A stretch of DNA of 64,000 nucleotides. Origin: Macrocystis pyrifera. Lineage: Eukaryota; Sar; Phaeophyceae; Laminariales; Laminariaceae. The stretch spans positions 6,043,387-6,107,386 of the forward strand of contig JASSKH010000024.1 of the NCBI GenBank assembly GCA_031763025.1, written 5' to 3'. This document shows positions 45,251 to 55,547 of this stretch, piece by piece. Position 1 is the stretch's first letter; each line of letters opens with the position of its first letter. The notes beneath the pieces were generated by a model. It did no database searches, had not been told where the DNA came from, and saw nothing but the letters and a program-made list of their open reading frames with translations. The translations under genes and the position numbers were made by a program.

Positions 45251-46085
45251 GTTATTGCTGTTGTTGTTGCAACGGTCGCTCATCGATACCCAGTCTGCAC
45301 TCGGTCCCATCCGTCCGCTCATCTTTATCCATCCTCCATGTCGCACCCATCCCCTCATCTGCACCCATCCATCCATCAAACCACCCATCCTCTCATCTGC
45401 GCATCCATCCCGTTCGTCCTTCCCCTCATGTGCATCCATCCTCCAATACCGCACGCACCTTCTCGGCTGCACCCGTAGACGCGTGCTGGTAGTAGAATAG
45501 ATAGATAGATCTTCGATTCCCACTTTTGATGATCTGGATGTTTTCAGGGCAAACACATTCCCGATGTGGTATGATCTCTAGCTAGCGTTGACGGGTGGGG
45601 GGCCATGCTATGATTTGCATGGTGTAGGAAACGTTTGCTATGAATAGGTTGGATATGTACCCCGTATACAGACCCTGCGCTAACATCTCATAACTCGGGC
45701 AGGTTTTTGATCCCAGAGATTTTATCTTCATCGTGATCCGATGCAGATAGTGGCATGCCTGAATGCCATGGGGTTATCCGTAGGGCAAAGCCTACATTCT
45801 ATTCCGCAAAGTCAGTTTCTTGGGTGGTATTATAGACTTAAGTTCAGGTGAGAAAGGAGCCTCCGACAATTTACATGCGCCCCTACCCTACCGTTGAATA
45901 CGCCCGCGCACCCTCCCATCTGCACTCCATCCCATCGATCCACACCCGCACACCCTCTCCATCTGTAACCATCCGCCCGTGGTGCCTATAGGGAAGAAGC
46001 CGGCTTTTTCACGGGCCTTGCGGAGCTGATCGGCCTCATGGGCAAGGGCGATCCGTTCTGGGCGGTGGTGGCGACGAAAGAATGA
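39531..46085 (+). CDS. Class I SAM-dependent methyltransferase (type 11 family), seven exons
   Basis: Exons: 39531-39718, 40583-40652, 41956-42033, 43006-43136, 43969-44020, 44482-44594 and 45992-46085. Every intron is GT-AG (for example GTGAGTCC after exon 6) and all phases agree, giving 241 codons and a TGA. Landmarks: FFYNYPRLCYHVDAGFLTHL (about 39-58), VLDMMSSWVSHLP (72-84, replacing the usual Gly-rich SAM motif I), GHGMNMEELGRNPRL (94-108), DLNADPRLPFDD (115-126), YDAVVCTVSVQYL (129-141), LKPGG (155-159), FSFSNRMF (163-170) and C-terminal DPFWAVVA (231-238). These match, from memory, a roughly 220-residue family shared by cyanobacteria and algae. Its substrate is not known to me. The start is uncertain: ATG 39531 gives MLLLVVAGSVAGSGVAQA, a possible signal peptide. 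Alternatively this T/G-rich stretch is the end of an intron with acceptor at 39582 or 39585. Introns carry a palindromic MITE-like element (intron 3), a poly-C SINE (intron 4) and (TTG)n (intron 6). Confidence 0.88.
41168..41345. repeat. (CAG)n then GGTGGC/GTGGCAGTA array in intron 2
   Basis: CAG run at 41170-41192 followed by GGTAGCTGTGGCAGTAGCTG-type units. Open frames here encode only Ala/Val repeats. Confidence 0.75.
41450..41580. repeat. 78-bp tandem duplication in intron 2
   Basis: TTTTGGATAGGTGCA recurs at 41468 and 41536 with similar flanks (AGC, GGA, GTG words). Confidence 0.6.
42150..42710. repeat. CCTTGTGGGCA minisatellite in intron 3
   Basis: Degenerate ACCTTGTGGGCACCTTGTGG words occur at 42181-42206 and 42540-42695. 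They are split by the palindromic element at 42215-42407. Confidence 0.7.
42215..42407. mobile_element. Palindromic MITE-like element (GGCCGGGACCCC termini) in intron 3
   Basis: About 70-bp arms: GGCCGGGACCCC, a C run, TGCATGATGTGGGCGTAAA and GTTGAACAACGTAGC on the left. The inverse is on the right (GCTACATTGTTGAAC, TTTACGCCCACATTATGCAG, GGGGTCCCGGCC). The spacer is about 50 bp. It interrupts a CCTTGTGG repeat. Folding into a long hairpin in the pre-mRNA is expected. Confidence 0.75.
43181..43341 (+). mobile_element. Poly-C SINE-like element in intron 4
   Basis: Body from about 43196 (TTCGCGCTTGATGCA) through GGTCGGTGAAAACCTGACGT, GCATTGTAGGGATGCGTG, TCTATGGTCATACGAATACG to GAATACACCCC. Poly-C borders it on both sides (43181-43192 and 43326-43341). 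It is the counterpart of 57287-57428 in the opposite orientation and shares its 3' 70 bp with the LINE at 57503-60760. Confidence 0.72.
45148..45272. repeat. (TTG)n microsatellite in intron 6
   Basis: About 35 TTG/GTT units, followed by CCATCCATCC-type C-rich DNA to 45440. Confidence 0.9.
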
Positions 46086-47775
46086 AGCTCATCGACCTGA
46101 CGGACACACAGATTTTTGTTTTTGTGGTGAAGCTTAAGCTCAAAACGCTTTCACGATTAAGACAAGCGTCGTGTGTCAGTTTAACATACTGTAGTAAACG
46201 ATTTCTTTTTCGAATTTGTGCACCGTTTTTACAGAAATTGAGAAAGGCATCTGACCTGTCAGATCGAAGATTTCGTTGCAAACTCATATATTTTGTTTTT
46301 GCAAGCTGCGTGTGATAGTTCCGTCGCGCGTATTTTTATAGGGGTGTATTACGATTTTTTGTACGCTTCGTGTGCGTTTTTTGCGCACAATTTTTGTGCG
46401 CTTTTTATTAGGCACATTCGTTTTGTGCGCTTTTGATGCGCTTCTGGTGCGTACTTGCCGAACTACCCTACCAGCATCATATGTATAGAGCAGTACCACA
46501 GTTCGAGTAGCAAACGTACACCGGCGAAAGTGTTTAAAATATTGCCGCTGTAGAGAGTAAAGCTGGCCTCCCAATTGCAAGTACTTGCTACATGTAGGAT
46601 GTAGTGTTTGTAGCATGGTACCTGGTGTTTGTTTTGTAAACACCTCTACTGCTGTACTGTACGGACAACTCTTGCGCAATAGTTTTCTTTCTCGCTTGAC
46701 CCACCCCACACACATTTTTTTTTTCAGGGTTTACTTTGCATTGGTGACGATGATGGTTGCGGTGGTTACGGTGGTGATTTGATAACTGGGTTCGCTGTTG
46801 CTACCCGTGGCGGGTATAGATCACATCCCTGTTCGGTTGCAAGAACCAAAGCGAAACGATGGAGTCGCCAGGAAACAGAGCATGCCACCACATAGATAGA
46901 TAACGCCACCGCTCTGCATCATGGACACCATATCGGCGATGAACGCAGGAAGCCACAGCAGCAGCAGCAGCAGCACAGTAGAAGTAGCAGCTTCACCTGG
47001 CGACAGTATTTCGAATTGCATTGTACAGGCTGCAGCAACGGCGCTTATTCTGCGAGTGGGCATGCTATTATACGCTTTTTTTTTCTGCTGCTCCTTGTTT
47101 TGCTGCCTGTGAGGGTTTGTCGCCTCGTATTACAGCTCTTTGGGAGTTTTGTCGGGGGCAATAAGCAGTGGGCAAAGTGAAGCCTTTCGGGACTTCAGAG
47201 ACGAAAAAGGACGAAACAAAATGGCAATTACCGCATCGGCCACACACACGTCACGGTACCAATGCCGCTACGATAAGCAGTACCAGGTACTGCTGTGCCT
47301 GGTACCGTGTACAGTACGATCAGCGGTGAATCATCGTTAGGTACTACCGGAAGCTAGGTATTCGCGGGCTGGAAATCGAATAACTCCGTAGTAAGCAGAT
47401 AGCTACTGCTGCTACACACACGATGCCGGCAAAAATTTCCAAGTTCAAAGCTCGGTAACAAGTTCAACGAGACGCAGCCCAACAACAGGGACGAGTGGAA
47501 CAGGAGCTGAGAGGGAAAACGCAAATAAATGTCCCCAGGAGTTTGGAATCCAACGCGTTCGGTACAGTAGCAACCGGGCGCTGTTGGGTCACGGGATGAT
47601 ACCGTTAGTACCGGAACCACACCGAAAGGGGTCTCCTAAAACGCGCACGCAGCATAAGTATCGTGGTCGTACTTGCAGACCGCTCAACCTAGGCGGTTAG
47701 TGAGACCACCCTTGTATTTGAGGTTGTCTCTACGTCTGCCCCCCCCGAAAGGTTAATTTACTTTTAACACCCCAC
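46086..47775. other. 3' flank of the methyltransferase gene and spacer
   Basis: GTGCGCTTTT words repeat at 46360-46450 and a CAGCAGCAG run lies at 46957-46976. No polyadenylation signal could be assigned and no further exon is evident. Confidence 0.4.
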
Positions 47776-48133
47776 AGATTGCACGGGGAGGAGGGGTGGA
47801 AGAGGTGTAACAACGAGTTAGGGGCCGGCCCGCGCATCGCTCTCATCCGTGCGTGCGCTCGTTGGTGCCCAGCGGGACCCCCCCCTACCCCTTCCCTCCT
47901 CATTCTTGCGCCTTGCGCCGCGGTTGTCGTTCCAGCGCCCCCCCCCCACCCCCCAGATTGCACGGGAGGAGGGGTGGAAGGGGTGTAACAACGAGTTAGG
48001 GGCCGGCCCGCGCATCGCTCGCATCCGTGCGTGCGCTCGTTGGTGCCCAGCGGGACCCCCCGCCCACCCTACTCCTTCCTTCCTCATTCTTGCGCCATGC
48101 GCCGCGGTTGTCGTTCCAGCGCCCCCCCCCCCC
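47776..48133. repeat. 179-bp tandem duplication ending in poly-C
   Basis: Units 47776-47954 and 47955-48133 both begin AGATTGCACGGG and end GTTCCAGCGCCCCCCC. They are nearly identical by eye. The poly-C end means each unit finishes like the poly-C retroelements elsewhere in the window. Confidence 0.88.
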
Positions 48134-50139
48134 TCGTCTTTAATCTCCCCGCCCGCCCTCATCCTATTTCTCGTCTTTCTCCTCCCTCACCCCCCGCCTC
48201 TTCCACCCCCCTCCCCCCCCCCCCCCCCCGCTCTAATAATCCTCCTCCTGCGTCTCCATCTTTGCCAACGATTGCCTTTGTTGGTGAACGCAGAACACGA
48301 ACACTAAAGAAGAGATAGCCAGATCGACAGTCGGACACGCATGCTACAGTAGTAGTAAGACAGCAATGAAGGCACGCCACTCAAACCCGCACACTGGTAA
48401 ACCTACGTTAGGGTCTTCTATATCCAAAACCATTTTTTTGTCCGCCTGACCCCCCCCCCCCCCTCCCAATCCAGCAGCTAGAACAATCACGAACCCTCAC
48501 CGCCGTCACCAACACCGACCTCTGGCAGAAGTTCCGGGCGTGTCGAGGCCGGATCCCACCACCAATCCGAATAATATCGAGTAGTTTTGATCCCATGGTT
48601 CTCGTCATCCCTCGCTTACGATCATTCTCCACTGCCCGTAGTTGCTGTGGTGTACCTGGTACATGATTGAGTTGTGCGGGTACCGGCACCATCGAACACA
48701 ACACACGTCATACGTTCATTCCGAAAAAATATTCACGTGACGGTAGCGGTGGGTACGCCCGCGAAGAAGGTGGGAGAACGTGTTTCACGCTGCTTCTCGG
48801 TCGCGACGGAAGTCTGGCACGCTGGCCGCAACGGTGACGCCGGCGTTCCCGAGGTTGAACAAGGTCAAACCACGTCCTGGACTCCACCGATCTTCCACCG
48901 CTGCCGGCTGAGGCGACGGTGATACTCGACTGCAATGGCGATGGTGGTTTTAAAACGGTGGCGGTGGTGGTGATGGAGGCTCGAGCTCTAGGTCTACGTC
49001 CGGCGTCAAGAAGGACGTCCCCCATCATTGAGTACACGGCCATTTGACAATGAACGGTAATGGCGACGGCGAAGACAAATGTGACGGAGGGAGGCGACGA
49101 TCACAGCGGGAAGTGAGCGACGGCAACATTGCCAATGGCACCTGGGAACTCGGCAGCTTCTTCGGTGGCGATGCCCAAAGTGCACACGATGGAAGCGGCG
49201 GCGACTGTGGTGACCACGGTGCCAGTCTTCTCTTGAAGCCGATAGTGATGAACTCGCTATTCAAGGGACCCGCAGAGTAACCGGGGGTGCGGGGAGCGGC
49301 TGCGACAGTCACGACGAGGCAGGCAAACAGCCCCAGCGATGCTGACGGTGATAGTGAGGGTGGTGGTGGCAGGTCCAATCTCGTTTCGGCCGTTGGCGGA
49401 AGACCAGGCGGAAGATACATCGAAGCGAGGGGCGCCGATGGGGCACGCATCAAGGACACCGCAGGATTGATCGCGAACGGCAGAGCCCCCCCCCCCTCCG
49501 GACGGTTGAGACGACTCATTCGCTATTTGCCTCACTATGCCGTCGGCAAAAAAGGCGAGAGCGGAGGGACTCATGGCAACGGCGGCGATCCTGTTGTTGG
49601 TGGTTGCGCCGGCGGCGACGACGACGGTGGTATAGCCCGCCGTGCAGAAAGCAGCGGTGGTGGCGACGCGTGCGAGCATAGGGCTAGAGCCCAATTGTTG
49701 TGAGCCTCCTCGCATAATGAAGAGCTCCATACGCCATCGAAAACTGACCCTCTGGAGAAAAAGTATAGGCGGGACTCCGTGCGACCAATCCCATGGCCTA
49801 AGTGAGTCCCAACGTACAGTAGTAACGAATACTTTTGAGGGCACACACATAGGATACGTACGCCAGGTGGTTCCTTGCTTGAGAAATTCCTTGCCAAGAA
49901 GTGCTGCCCATATTATAGCATGCGTCACGGCAGAACCTCGGAGAGGGCGATAAAAGATGGCGGTACAAATCGTGTCGCCATCGACGGTGGCACCTTCACC
50001 GTCGGTGGTGGTGCTGGTGGGATATATATATATATATATACGCGTGAACGGCGCTTGACCGAGAACCTCTCTTCTTCCCCGACAGTGGCCAAGGCAGCCC
50101 CCCCTCCGAGCGTGGCAGGGTTCTACACTATTTGACCTT
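48134..50139. other. GGY/GRC trinucleotide-rich DNA without a supported gene
   Basis: Poly-C at 48211-48229 and 48449-48463. From 48750 to 49700 the + strand is dominated by GGTGGCGAC-type triplets that keep several frames open. Both strands show long open frames, so no strand can be preferred. A (TA)n lies at 50023-50040. Confidence 0.4.
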
Positions 50140-50330
50140 GTCGTGGGCATGCCGTGGCATTACCATGGTACCGCCCATGGCATACCATGGCATCACCACG
50201 GCATCCCATGGTGTGGCATAGGATTTCATGGCACGCCGTGGGGGGTGCCCGGCATGCCATGGGTAGTACCATGGCAACCCCACGGCATGTCATGGCACCC
50301 CCCACGGCACCCCAATGTCCACGGCACCTA
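50140..50330. repeat. CCATGGCA / CCACGGCA palindrome array
   Basis: Units such as ACCATGGCATCACCACGGCA and GCCATGGGTAGTACCATGG repeat at 10-20-bp spacing, similar in design to 11985-12275. Confidence 0.75.
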
Positions 50331-50370
50331 GGTTAGGGTTAGGGTTGGGGTCAGGGTTAGGGTTCCATGA
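50331..50370 (+). repeat. Interstitial telomere-like TTAGGG repeats
   Basis: GGTTAGGGTTAGGGTTGGGG followed by TCAGGGTTAGGGTT, about five units of which three are exact TTAGGG. DNA of the same palindrome type continues on both sides, so this is not a chromosome end. Confidence 0.8.
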
Positions 50371-51010
50371 AATGCCGTGGAGGTCCGTGGAAGGTTCCGT
50401 GGTATGCTGTGGAAGATGCCGTGGAAGGTTTGGCCGCAGGTGGTGCCACATGCCACGGCATGTCGCGAAAAAAGACAATAACGCGCGGAGATGAGGTGAC
50501 ATGCAAGCGCTCGAACTGCCGCCAGACCCCGCAGTGGGCATTCAACGCTCGACGGGCCTGTGGAACGGTGCTAACGCTGGCGGCTCAATGACCGCTTTTC
50601 CAGACGGGAGATGGTTTCCCTCATAATCACCCCCATGCGAGGTCGCCTTCTTTAGGGAGCGCAGCCACCCGGTCACGGAAGCAACGATTAATGTACCTGT
50701 CTTGAAGATACACCCACCAGTAACACTCCATTAAACCAAAAAGGCTGGTGGCGCGAGACACGGCGGTGTGCTTCCTGAGGAAAACACTCTGTTCATGTGT
50801 GTGGCGGTGGACGAGCGGCCCAGCTTTTGGTACTGTGCCGCTCACTTATATAGGCATGTGCACTCCTCCTCCTCCTCGTCCGAGCCAAACGTTTTGCTGT
50901 ATTATAGTCGAGTAGCGTCAATAACATGCGTTGCCGTGCTTTTCCCTACAGTAGGTGCAACTATTCAAGGTTGGATGGAGGTAGGATGTCTCTCGGATTT
51001 TTCCGACCTA
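50371..51010. other. CCGTGGAAGG repeats then unassigned DNA
   Basis: 50371-50470 repeats GCCGTGGA and GGTTCCGTGG. The remainder shows no gene. A 25-bp word CTCGTCCGAGCCAAACGTT (50875-50893) recurs near 51226. Confidence 0.4.
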
Positions 51011-51107
51011 GCCCTTTTAGGGCCAACTGCAGTAGTCCCATTATGGGGTGAAACCACTCAAATTCCAAGTAGCTTGTCTCCAAAGCGGGACTGCAGCTCT
51101 ACAAGGA
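51011..51107. mobile_element. TTAA-MITE copy
   Basis: GCCCTTTTAGGGCCAACTGC left, AAGCGGGACTGCAGCTCTAC right. Core CAAATTCCAAGTAGCTTGTC. Confidence 0.75.
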
Positions 51108-51319
51108 TCGCAGGCAGGGAATTCCGAAGCGACCAAAAACAGGTACTGGAAGCCCAGAACGGGTACATTCAGTACACGGCAGCAGGGACGGAAAAAAGAA
51201 AATCAAACTTGGGTTGCACGTTGCCTCTCCTCCGAGCCAAACGTTGTGCTGTGTTCTTGAAGTCGAACGCAACCACTCTCGCATAAATAATTCAGCCTGG
51301 ATCAGCTTTCCTGTTTCTT

Positions 51320-51500
51320 ATAAAATAGATCTAGCCTCTGGTAAGATGATCGACAGGTACAGCAGCTTCTACGGAAGACATGCGGACAGACAGACAGGCA
51401 GACAGACAGACACATTTGCAATTACCGAAGCAGAGACTCAGAATAGATGTAGCCTCAGAGGTGAGATGATCGACACGTACAGCAGCTTCTATTATTGCGC
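51320..51500. repeat. 119-bp tandem duplication
   Basis: ATAGAT(C/G)TAGCCTC followed by GATGATCGACA(G/C)GTACAGC occurs at 51324-51372 and 51443-51492. A CAGACAGACAGG run lies between them. Confidence 0.65.
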
Positions 51501-52000
51501 ACTCCACCATCACGACTTCGCTGGTGCGCGCACGTTTCACGCCACTGAAAACCAAAACCAAACACGAAAATAATATATATATACCTGGTACGAATATATC
51601 GCAAAACTGTCACAACATCGAGCTAAGCGTACAGCAGAACTATCGCTAAATTATTGTTCCTAGGTGCGATAGCTGCACAGCTGAGCGGCACTCCATGCTG
51701 TGCTGTGGTGTACCCGTGGCGCATCAGACAGCCGCCCCTCCCGCTCCTCCATTGCAAAATATATCGTCAAACCCTCCTTGCTTCGCCCCGCTAACTATGA
51801 TTACAACGTAGAAGAAAAACTAAAAACAAAAGACGTGCGAACGGTGCATGTTTCAAGTGAGTTCCGCCGTGAACCAAATAAAACACAAAAAACACAAGGG
51901 TTGGCTCAACGGATCAACGAACAAGTCAACCAATAGGGAGCAGAATAAACTCGGAAAGCAGAAAATAACGGCACGTCGGCCCACCCCCCCCCCCCCTCCC
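51501..52000. other. Unassigned DNA with poly-C
   Basis: (TA)n near 51574 and poly-C at 51981-51995. No gene seen. Confidence 0.4.
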
Positions 52001-52610
52001 TCTCTTCGATCCACACGTTATAGCCCATCCAAAATGTATCGCCTTCACACGAAACGAAACAATGCCTCCATACATCCCGAAATTCCTCAACACCCATCCA
52101 AAACGTATCGCCTTCACACGAAACAATGCCTCCATATACCCAGAAATTCCTCAACACGAAATAACGCCTTCCACACGTAATATCGCCTGCACGTGTAATG
52201 ACGCCTCAAGACGCGAAACGCCTTCACACGCGAAAACACGCAGTCACTCGTAAACGCGCCTACGCACACAAAAACGCGTTTTCACGCGGAAGAGCGTCTT
52301 TCACACGTCATAGTGCCTCCACGTTGTAACAACGTCTTCGCACGCAAAACGCGTTCGGTGATAACGCCCCCACGTTCAATAACCAGTAACGCCTCCGCAT
52401 CCAAAAACGCCTTCACAACTAATACTGCCTACACACGTAATTGACGCGCCCACACATGTTATTAAAGCCAGTCACACGTAGAAATGCCTCCACGCAGAAC
52501 AGCGCCTTCGCACGCAAAAACGTCGCCACGCGGATTAATCGCTCCATACGCAACAACGCCTTCGCACGCAATACCGCCTCCACTCATTATAACGCCTTCC
52601 ACAGCGAATT
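52001..52610. repeat. Degenerate AACGCCTTCACACG satellite
   Basis: Roughly 20-30-bp units such as AACGCCTTCGCACGCAAAAA and ACGCCTCCACACGT run for 600 bp. Open frames simply follow the unit. Confidence 0.75.
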
Positions 52611-53002
52611 CCTTGCACGTCCTCCCTTTCTCTAAATCCCCAATCGTTTTCACGTGCTTTTCAGGTCATCACCTCTCCCCTTTCTTAACTTTGGTCCGAT
52701 TATTTGGGGCATCTCCCCCTCCCCTCCCCGTCCGTTTTCGGGGGGAGTTACTTCTCCCTACGATTTCGTCTTCCTCTCGGAGACATCTGTATGTGTCCCT
52801 ACTTCTTCCTCCGTTCTTCGGAATACAACTCTCCCTCGTTTTCGCCCGCTGTAGTGGCGTTTTTCATGGCATCTCTCACATCTCTCTCTTTTCTTTCTTT
52901 CGTCAGTTTTTCGGAGCATTTCTCCCTTATATTATTACTTATTCCTGACTTTTGTTTCGGCACGAAACCTCCGGGGGTTTTTTTTTCGTCCACCGTGAGG
53001 GC

Positions 53003-53163
53003 ATACCAGGCATCAATCACGTCCGCTGATACCAGGTATCAATCACGTCAGCTGATACCAGGTATCAATCACGTCAGCTGATACCAGGTATCAATCACGT
53101 CAGCTGATACCAAGTATTAATCACGTCCGCTGATACCAGGTATCAATCACGGCATCTGATCAC
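53003..53163. repeat. 26-bp tandem repeat, about six units
   Basis: ATACCAGGTATCAATCACGT followed by CAGCTG, nearly perfect for four units and degenerate at the ends. The stop codon of the candidate - strand exon lies at its right border. Confidence 0.9.
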
Positions 53164-53444
53164 GGCATCTGATCCAGCGCTCGAACCAAAAATGCGGCGA
53201 AAGCTGCGTACCCGACCTCCTGGTCCTCCAGCCTGCCACGCCCCTCAGCGAACCCTGTCGCAAGGAAGACGCCCCTCGCAGCAAACCCGCCGCATCCTCC
53301 CGATTTCGCGCCGGAGGACAACCCCGCCTCCCCGTTATACACCCTAGCGTCGCCTTTTCCTCTATTGAAAACCATCACTCCGCGATCCCCTCCATCCTCG
53401 TAATCGTCGACGTCTTCGCAGCTGTAACGGTAGGCTCCGTTTAC
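53160..53444 (-). CDS. Candidate C-terminal exon of an unrecognised gene
   Basis: From an acceptor at about 53445 (GGTGTCGCAG), or an internal one at GTTACAG near 53420, the - strand stays open to a TGA at 53160. It encodes about 94 residues: YSCEDVDDYEDGGDRGVMVF, then a Gly-rich stretch (GAKSGGCGGFAARGVFLATG), then RLEDQEVGYAAFAAFLVRAL before the stop. The mixed composition and balanced acids and bases look like protein rather than simple sequence. No domain is recognised. Possible partners are the - strand exons at 54223-54351 and 55942-56097, but phases agree only for some acceptor choices. Confidence 0.42.
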   Translation of the reverse strand, partial: VNGAYRYSCEDVDDYEDGGDRGVMVFNRGKGDARVYNGEAGLSSGAKSGGCGGFAARGVFLATGFAEGRGRLEDQEVGYAAFAAFLVRALDQMP

Positions 53445-53547
53445 AACGCCTGCGACACCGAGTCCGTTCGTGATTGGAGGAGGAGGAAGAGATGGACGAG
53501 ATATGGGGCGGGGGGAGGGTGGTCGGGAATGAATATGGAGATGGGCA

Positions 53548-53576
53548 AAGGGGGGGGGGGGGGGGGGGGGGGGGGC
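53548..53576. repeat. Poly-G tract (about 29 nt)
   Basis: Uninterrupted G run on the + strand. A poly-C tract of similar length lies at 53742-53770. Confidence 0.85.
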
Positions 53577-53883
53577 GCGGGGTGCTTCCCGCAGAAGGTA
53601 TTGCCGTTCTCTCGCCGGCATGTACTCTGTATGATGTGATTCGTGCGCTTGGCATGGGCTACGCTCTACTATTGCAGAGCCTCTACACCCGTACTCGTAC
53701 ACACTTCGTTCAACAATCATGGAACCAATTCGTTGTCGGAAACACCCCCTCCCCCCCCCCCCCCCCCCCCTCTTGCCATCGGGCAACCAGCCGAGAAAGA
53801 CCATACTGTCCGCCCTCTACAGTATTCCCTCGAATACCTCACGCCTAGCAAGGGCAAAACAAGCAAATTTTCCTATACAAACC

Positions 53884-54032
53884 GCGGGCGCCCATCTGGA
53901 AAAGGATGCGTGGTCAATGGTCATACGACTGAACCAAGCGACGAACGATTTTTAGTAAATACATCGCTGCTATCCTCCAGCGGCATGGTAAACATAAACC
54001 CAATGAGTGCGCCCCCCCCCCCCCCCCCCCCG
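53884..54032 (+). mobile_element. Poly-C retroelement tail, diverged copy
   Basis: GGATGCGTGGTCAATGGTCA, TACGACTGAACCAAGCGACG and AATGAGTGCGCCCCC match the 3' tail of the LINE at 57503-60760. A poly-C tract follows directly, and another lies 110 bp upstream. Confidence 0.6.
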
Positions 54033-54222
54033 CTGCGCCCCCCCGCCACCCCGCCGGCCGACGCCTCCCCGAACCCTCCCCCCCCCCTCCCCCCGCACCC
54101 CCCCGCGACGCAAACCCCTAACTTACCTCTACCATTGTATCTACCACCGCCTCCGCTACGCTCTCCCCCCCCTCCTCCTCCTCGTCCCCCCCCTCTGTCG
54201 TGGTCGAGGGGTACGATACGTC

Positions 54223-54351
54223 CTGCGGAGGCGTATATTCCGACTCGGGCACAGCGGTGCCAGCAGACAGCATCCTGGCACACCAGCGCCCACGCCACGG
54301 CGACGTCCGAGAGGGACATGCCGACGTCCAGGGAACGGAACACCGCCTGGT
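54223..54351 (-). CDS. Candidate internal exon, unrecognised
   Basis: The - strand after an acceptor GACACACCAG is open and encodes AVFRSLDVGMSLSDVAVAWA followed by LVCQDAVCWHRC; donor candidates are GTGCCC or GTATCG. The region between flanking poly-C tracts is otherwise simple sequence, so this coding-like stretch stands out. Phase at its left end matches the C-terminal exon at 53160-53444, but not the exon at 55942-56097. Confidence 0.3.
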
Positions 54352-54402
54352 GTGTCCCGGGACTTTGTTTCGTGTTTTGACGTTTTAAGGCGTGGGTTTT
54401 AT

Positions 54403-54970
54403 CGACCGTTCGTTTCAATGGAACCAGTCGTTTCATTCAAGTTAGGTCGTTCCGACGGGACGGGTTGTTTCCATAAAGTAAGCCGTTTCAATGTCCGTCC
54501 CGACGGTTCGGTTCAATAAAATCAGCCGATGCATGGGTTGTTGGATGGTGGTGGTCGGCCGGTACGCCGCACGCCGCACGGAGGCCGGTTAGGGGTTCGC
54601 ACAAAGGATCGACGGCGATAGCGGAAGGCGGGCGCGGGCGAGAGGGGAGGGCAGGAGCACAGGGAAGGGGGCGTTATTTTGGGGTGGGGGGGGGGTGATA
54701 CAAACGTACGGTACGTGATGGTGTTCAATCGTCGCGAGAGGTTTTCGGGCGATTTGAGACAAAATAACTCGGAGATTTCGGATCAAAATTACCTCTCCCC
54801 CGCAAAAACACAGCCGCGAGTCGAAACCCCGGAATAACGCTTGAATCCCGTGTGCTATTAATACTGCAAAAACAATTCCGAGTTGCTCTATAGCGTGTCC
54901 TCAAAACGTGGGTGCAGTTGACGCGAACGGGCGGGAGTGCGACCAACACACTCGCACGCTCGCCCAGAAA
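54403..54970. other. Unassigned DNA
   Basis: GACGGGACGGGTTG/GTCCCGACGG words at 54450-54510. No gene recognised. Confidence 0.4.
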
Positions 54971-54977
54971 TTGCCAC

Positions 54978-55095
54978 GGCAGCAGCAGCAGCACGAGCAG
55001 CAGAGCAGCAGCAGAAGCAAGAGTAGCGGCCACAGCAGCAGCAGCAGCAACAAACAACAGCAGAGCCAGGAGCAGAAGCAGCAGAACCAAGGCTC
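54978..55095. repeat. Imperfect (CAG)n array
   Basis: CAGCAGCAGCAGCACGAGCA-type DNA. Frames encode poly-Gln, poly-Ser or poly-Leu and are not genes. Confidence 0.8.
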
Positions 55096-55484
55096 AGTCG
55101 TAAAGGCAGAAACAGCAGTCGGAGCGCCCAAATATTTTTCGATGCCGAAGCAACCCCCGAAAGAATCGCTTCACCCTTTTTTTCCCGTAGATGGGACGCA
55201 ACAGAATACAATTGAGCACACAAAACGAACAAGACGCCAACAACAACACCCTGCATAACTACTGTACAAAATATTCGACAGCCCATGAGGGTTTGGGAGA
55301 TAATATCGTTTCACACCTCTGGCAGATAGATCATGATCTGTCTGATCTATCTGTCTACTGAAGATGATCTAGTTTATCACCCGTCATTGTGAGAGATTGT
55401 GCAGGATTTGTCTTATAGGGCAGATACAACCCAGGAAGGAAGAGCGTTAGATCATGCAGATCATACAGCTCCCACCCGGCAAAA

Positions 55485-55547
55485 TGAGCTAGATCATACA
55501 GATCATACAGATCATACAGATCATACAGATCATACAGATCATACGTG
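55485..55547. repeat. 9-bp tandem repeat GATCATACA
   Basis: Seven consecutive units (one frame reads Asp-His-Thr). A diverged CTGATCTATCTG patch precedes it at 55320-55370. Confidence 0.9.

Noticed and set aside
49257-50150. 297-codon open frame on the - strand
   Set aside because: Lies in GGY-triplet DNA where frames on both strands stay open; no domain, no splice context and no strand preference.
50331-50370. True chromosome end
   Set aside because: The TTAGGG tract is short and followed by more than 13 kb of DNA.
55485-55547. Asp-His-Thr repeat protein
   Set aside because: A pure 9-bp microsatellite without a surrounding gene.
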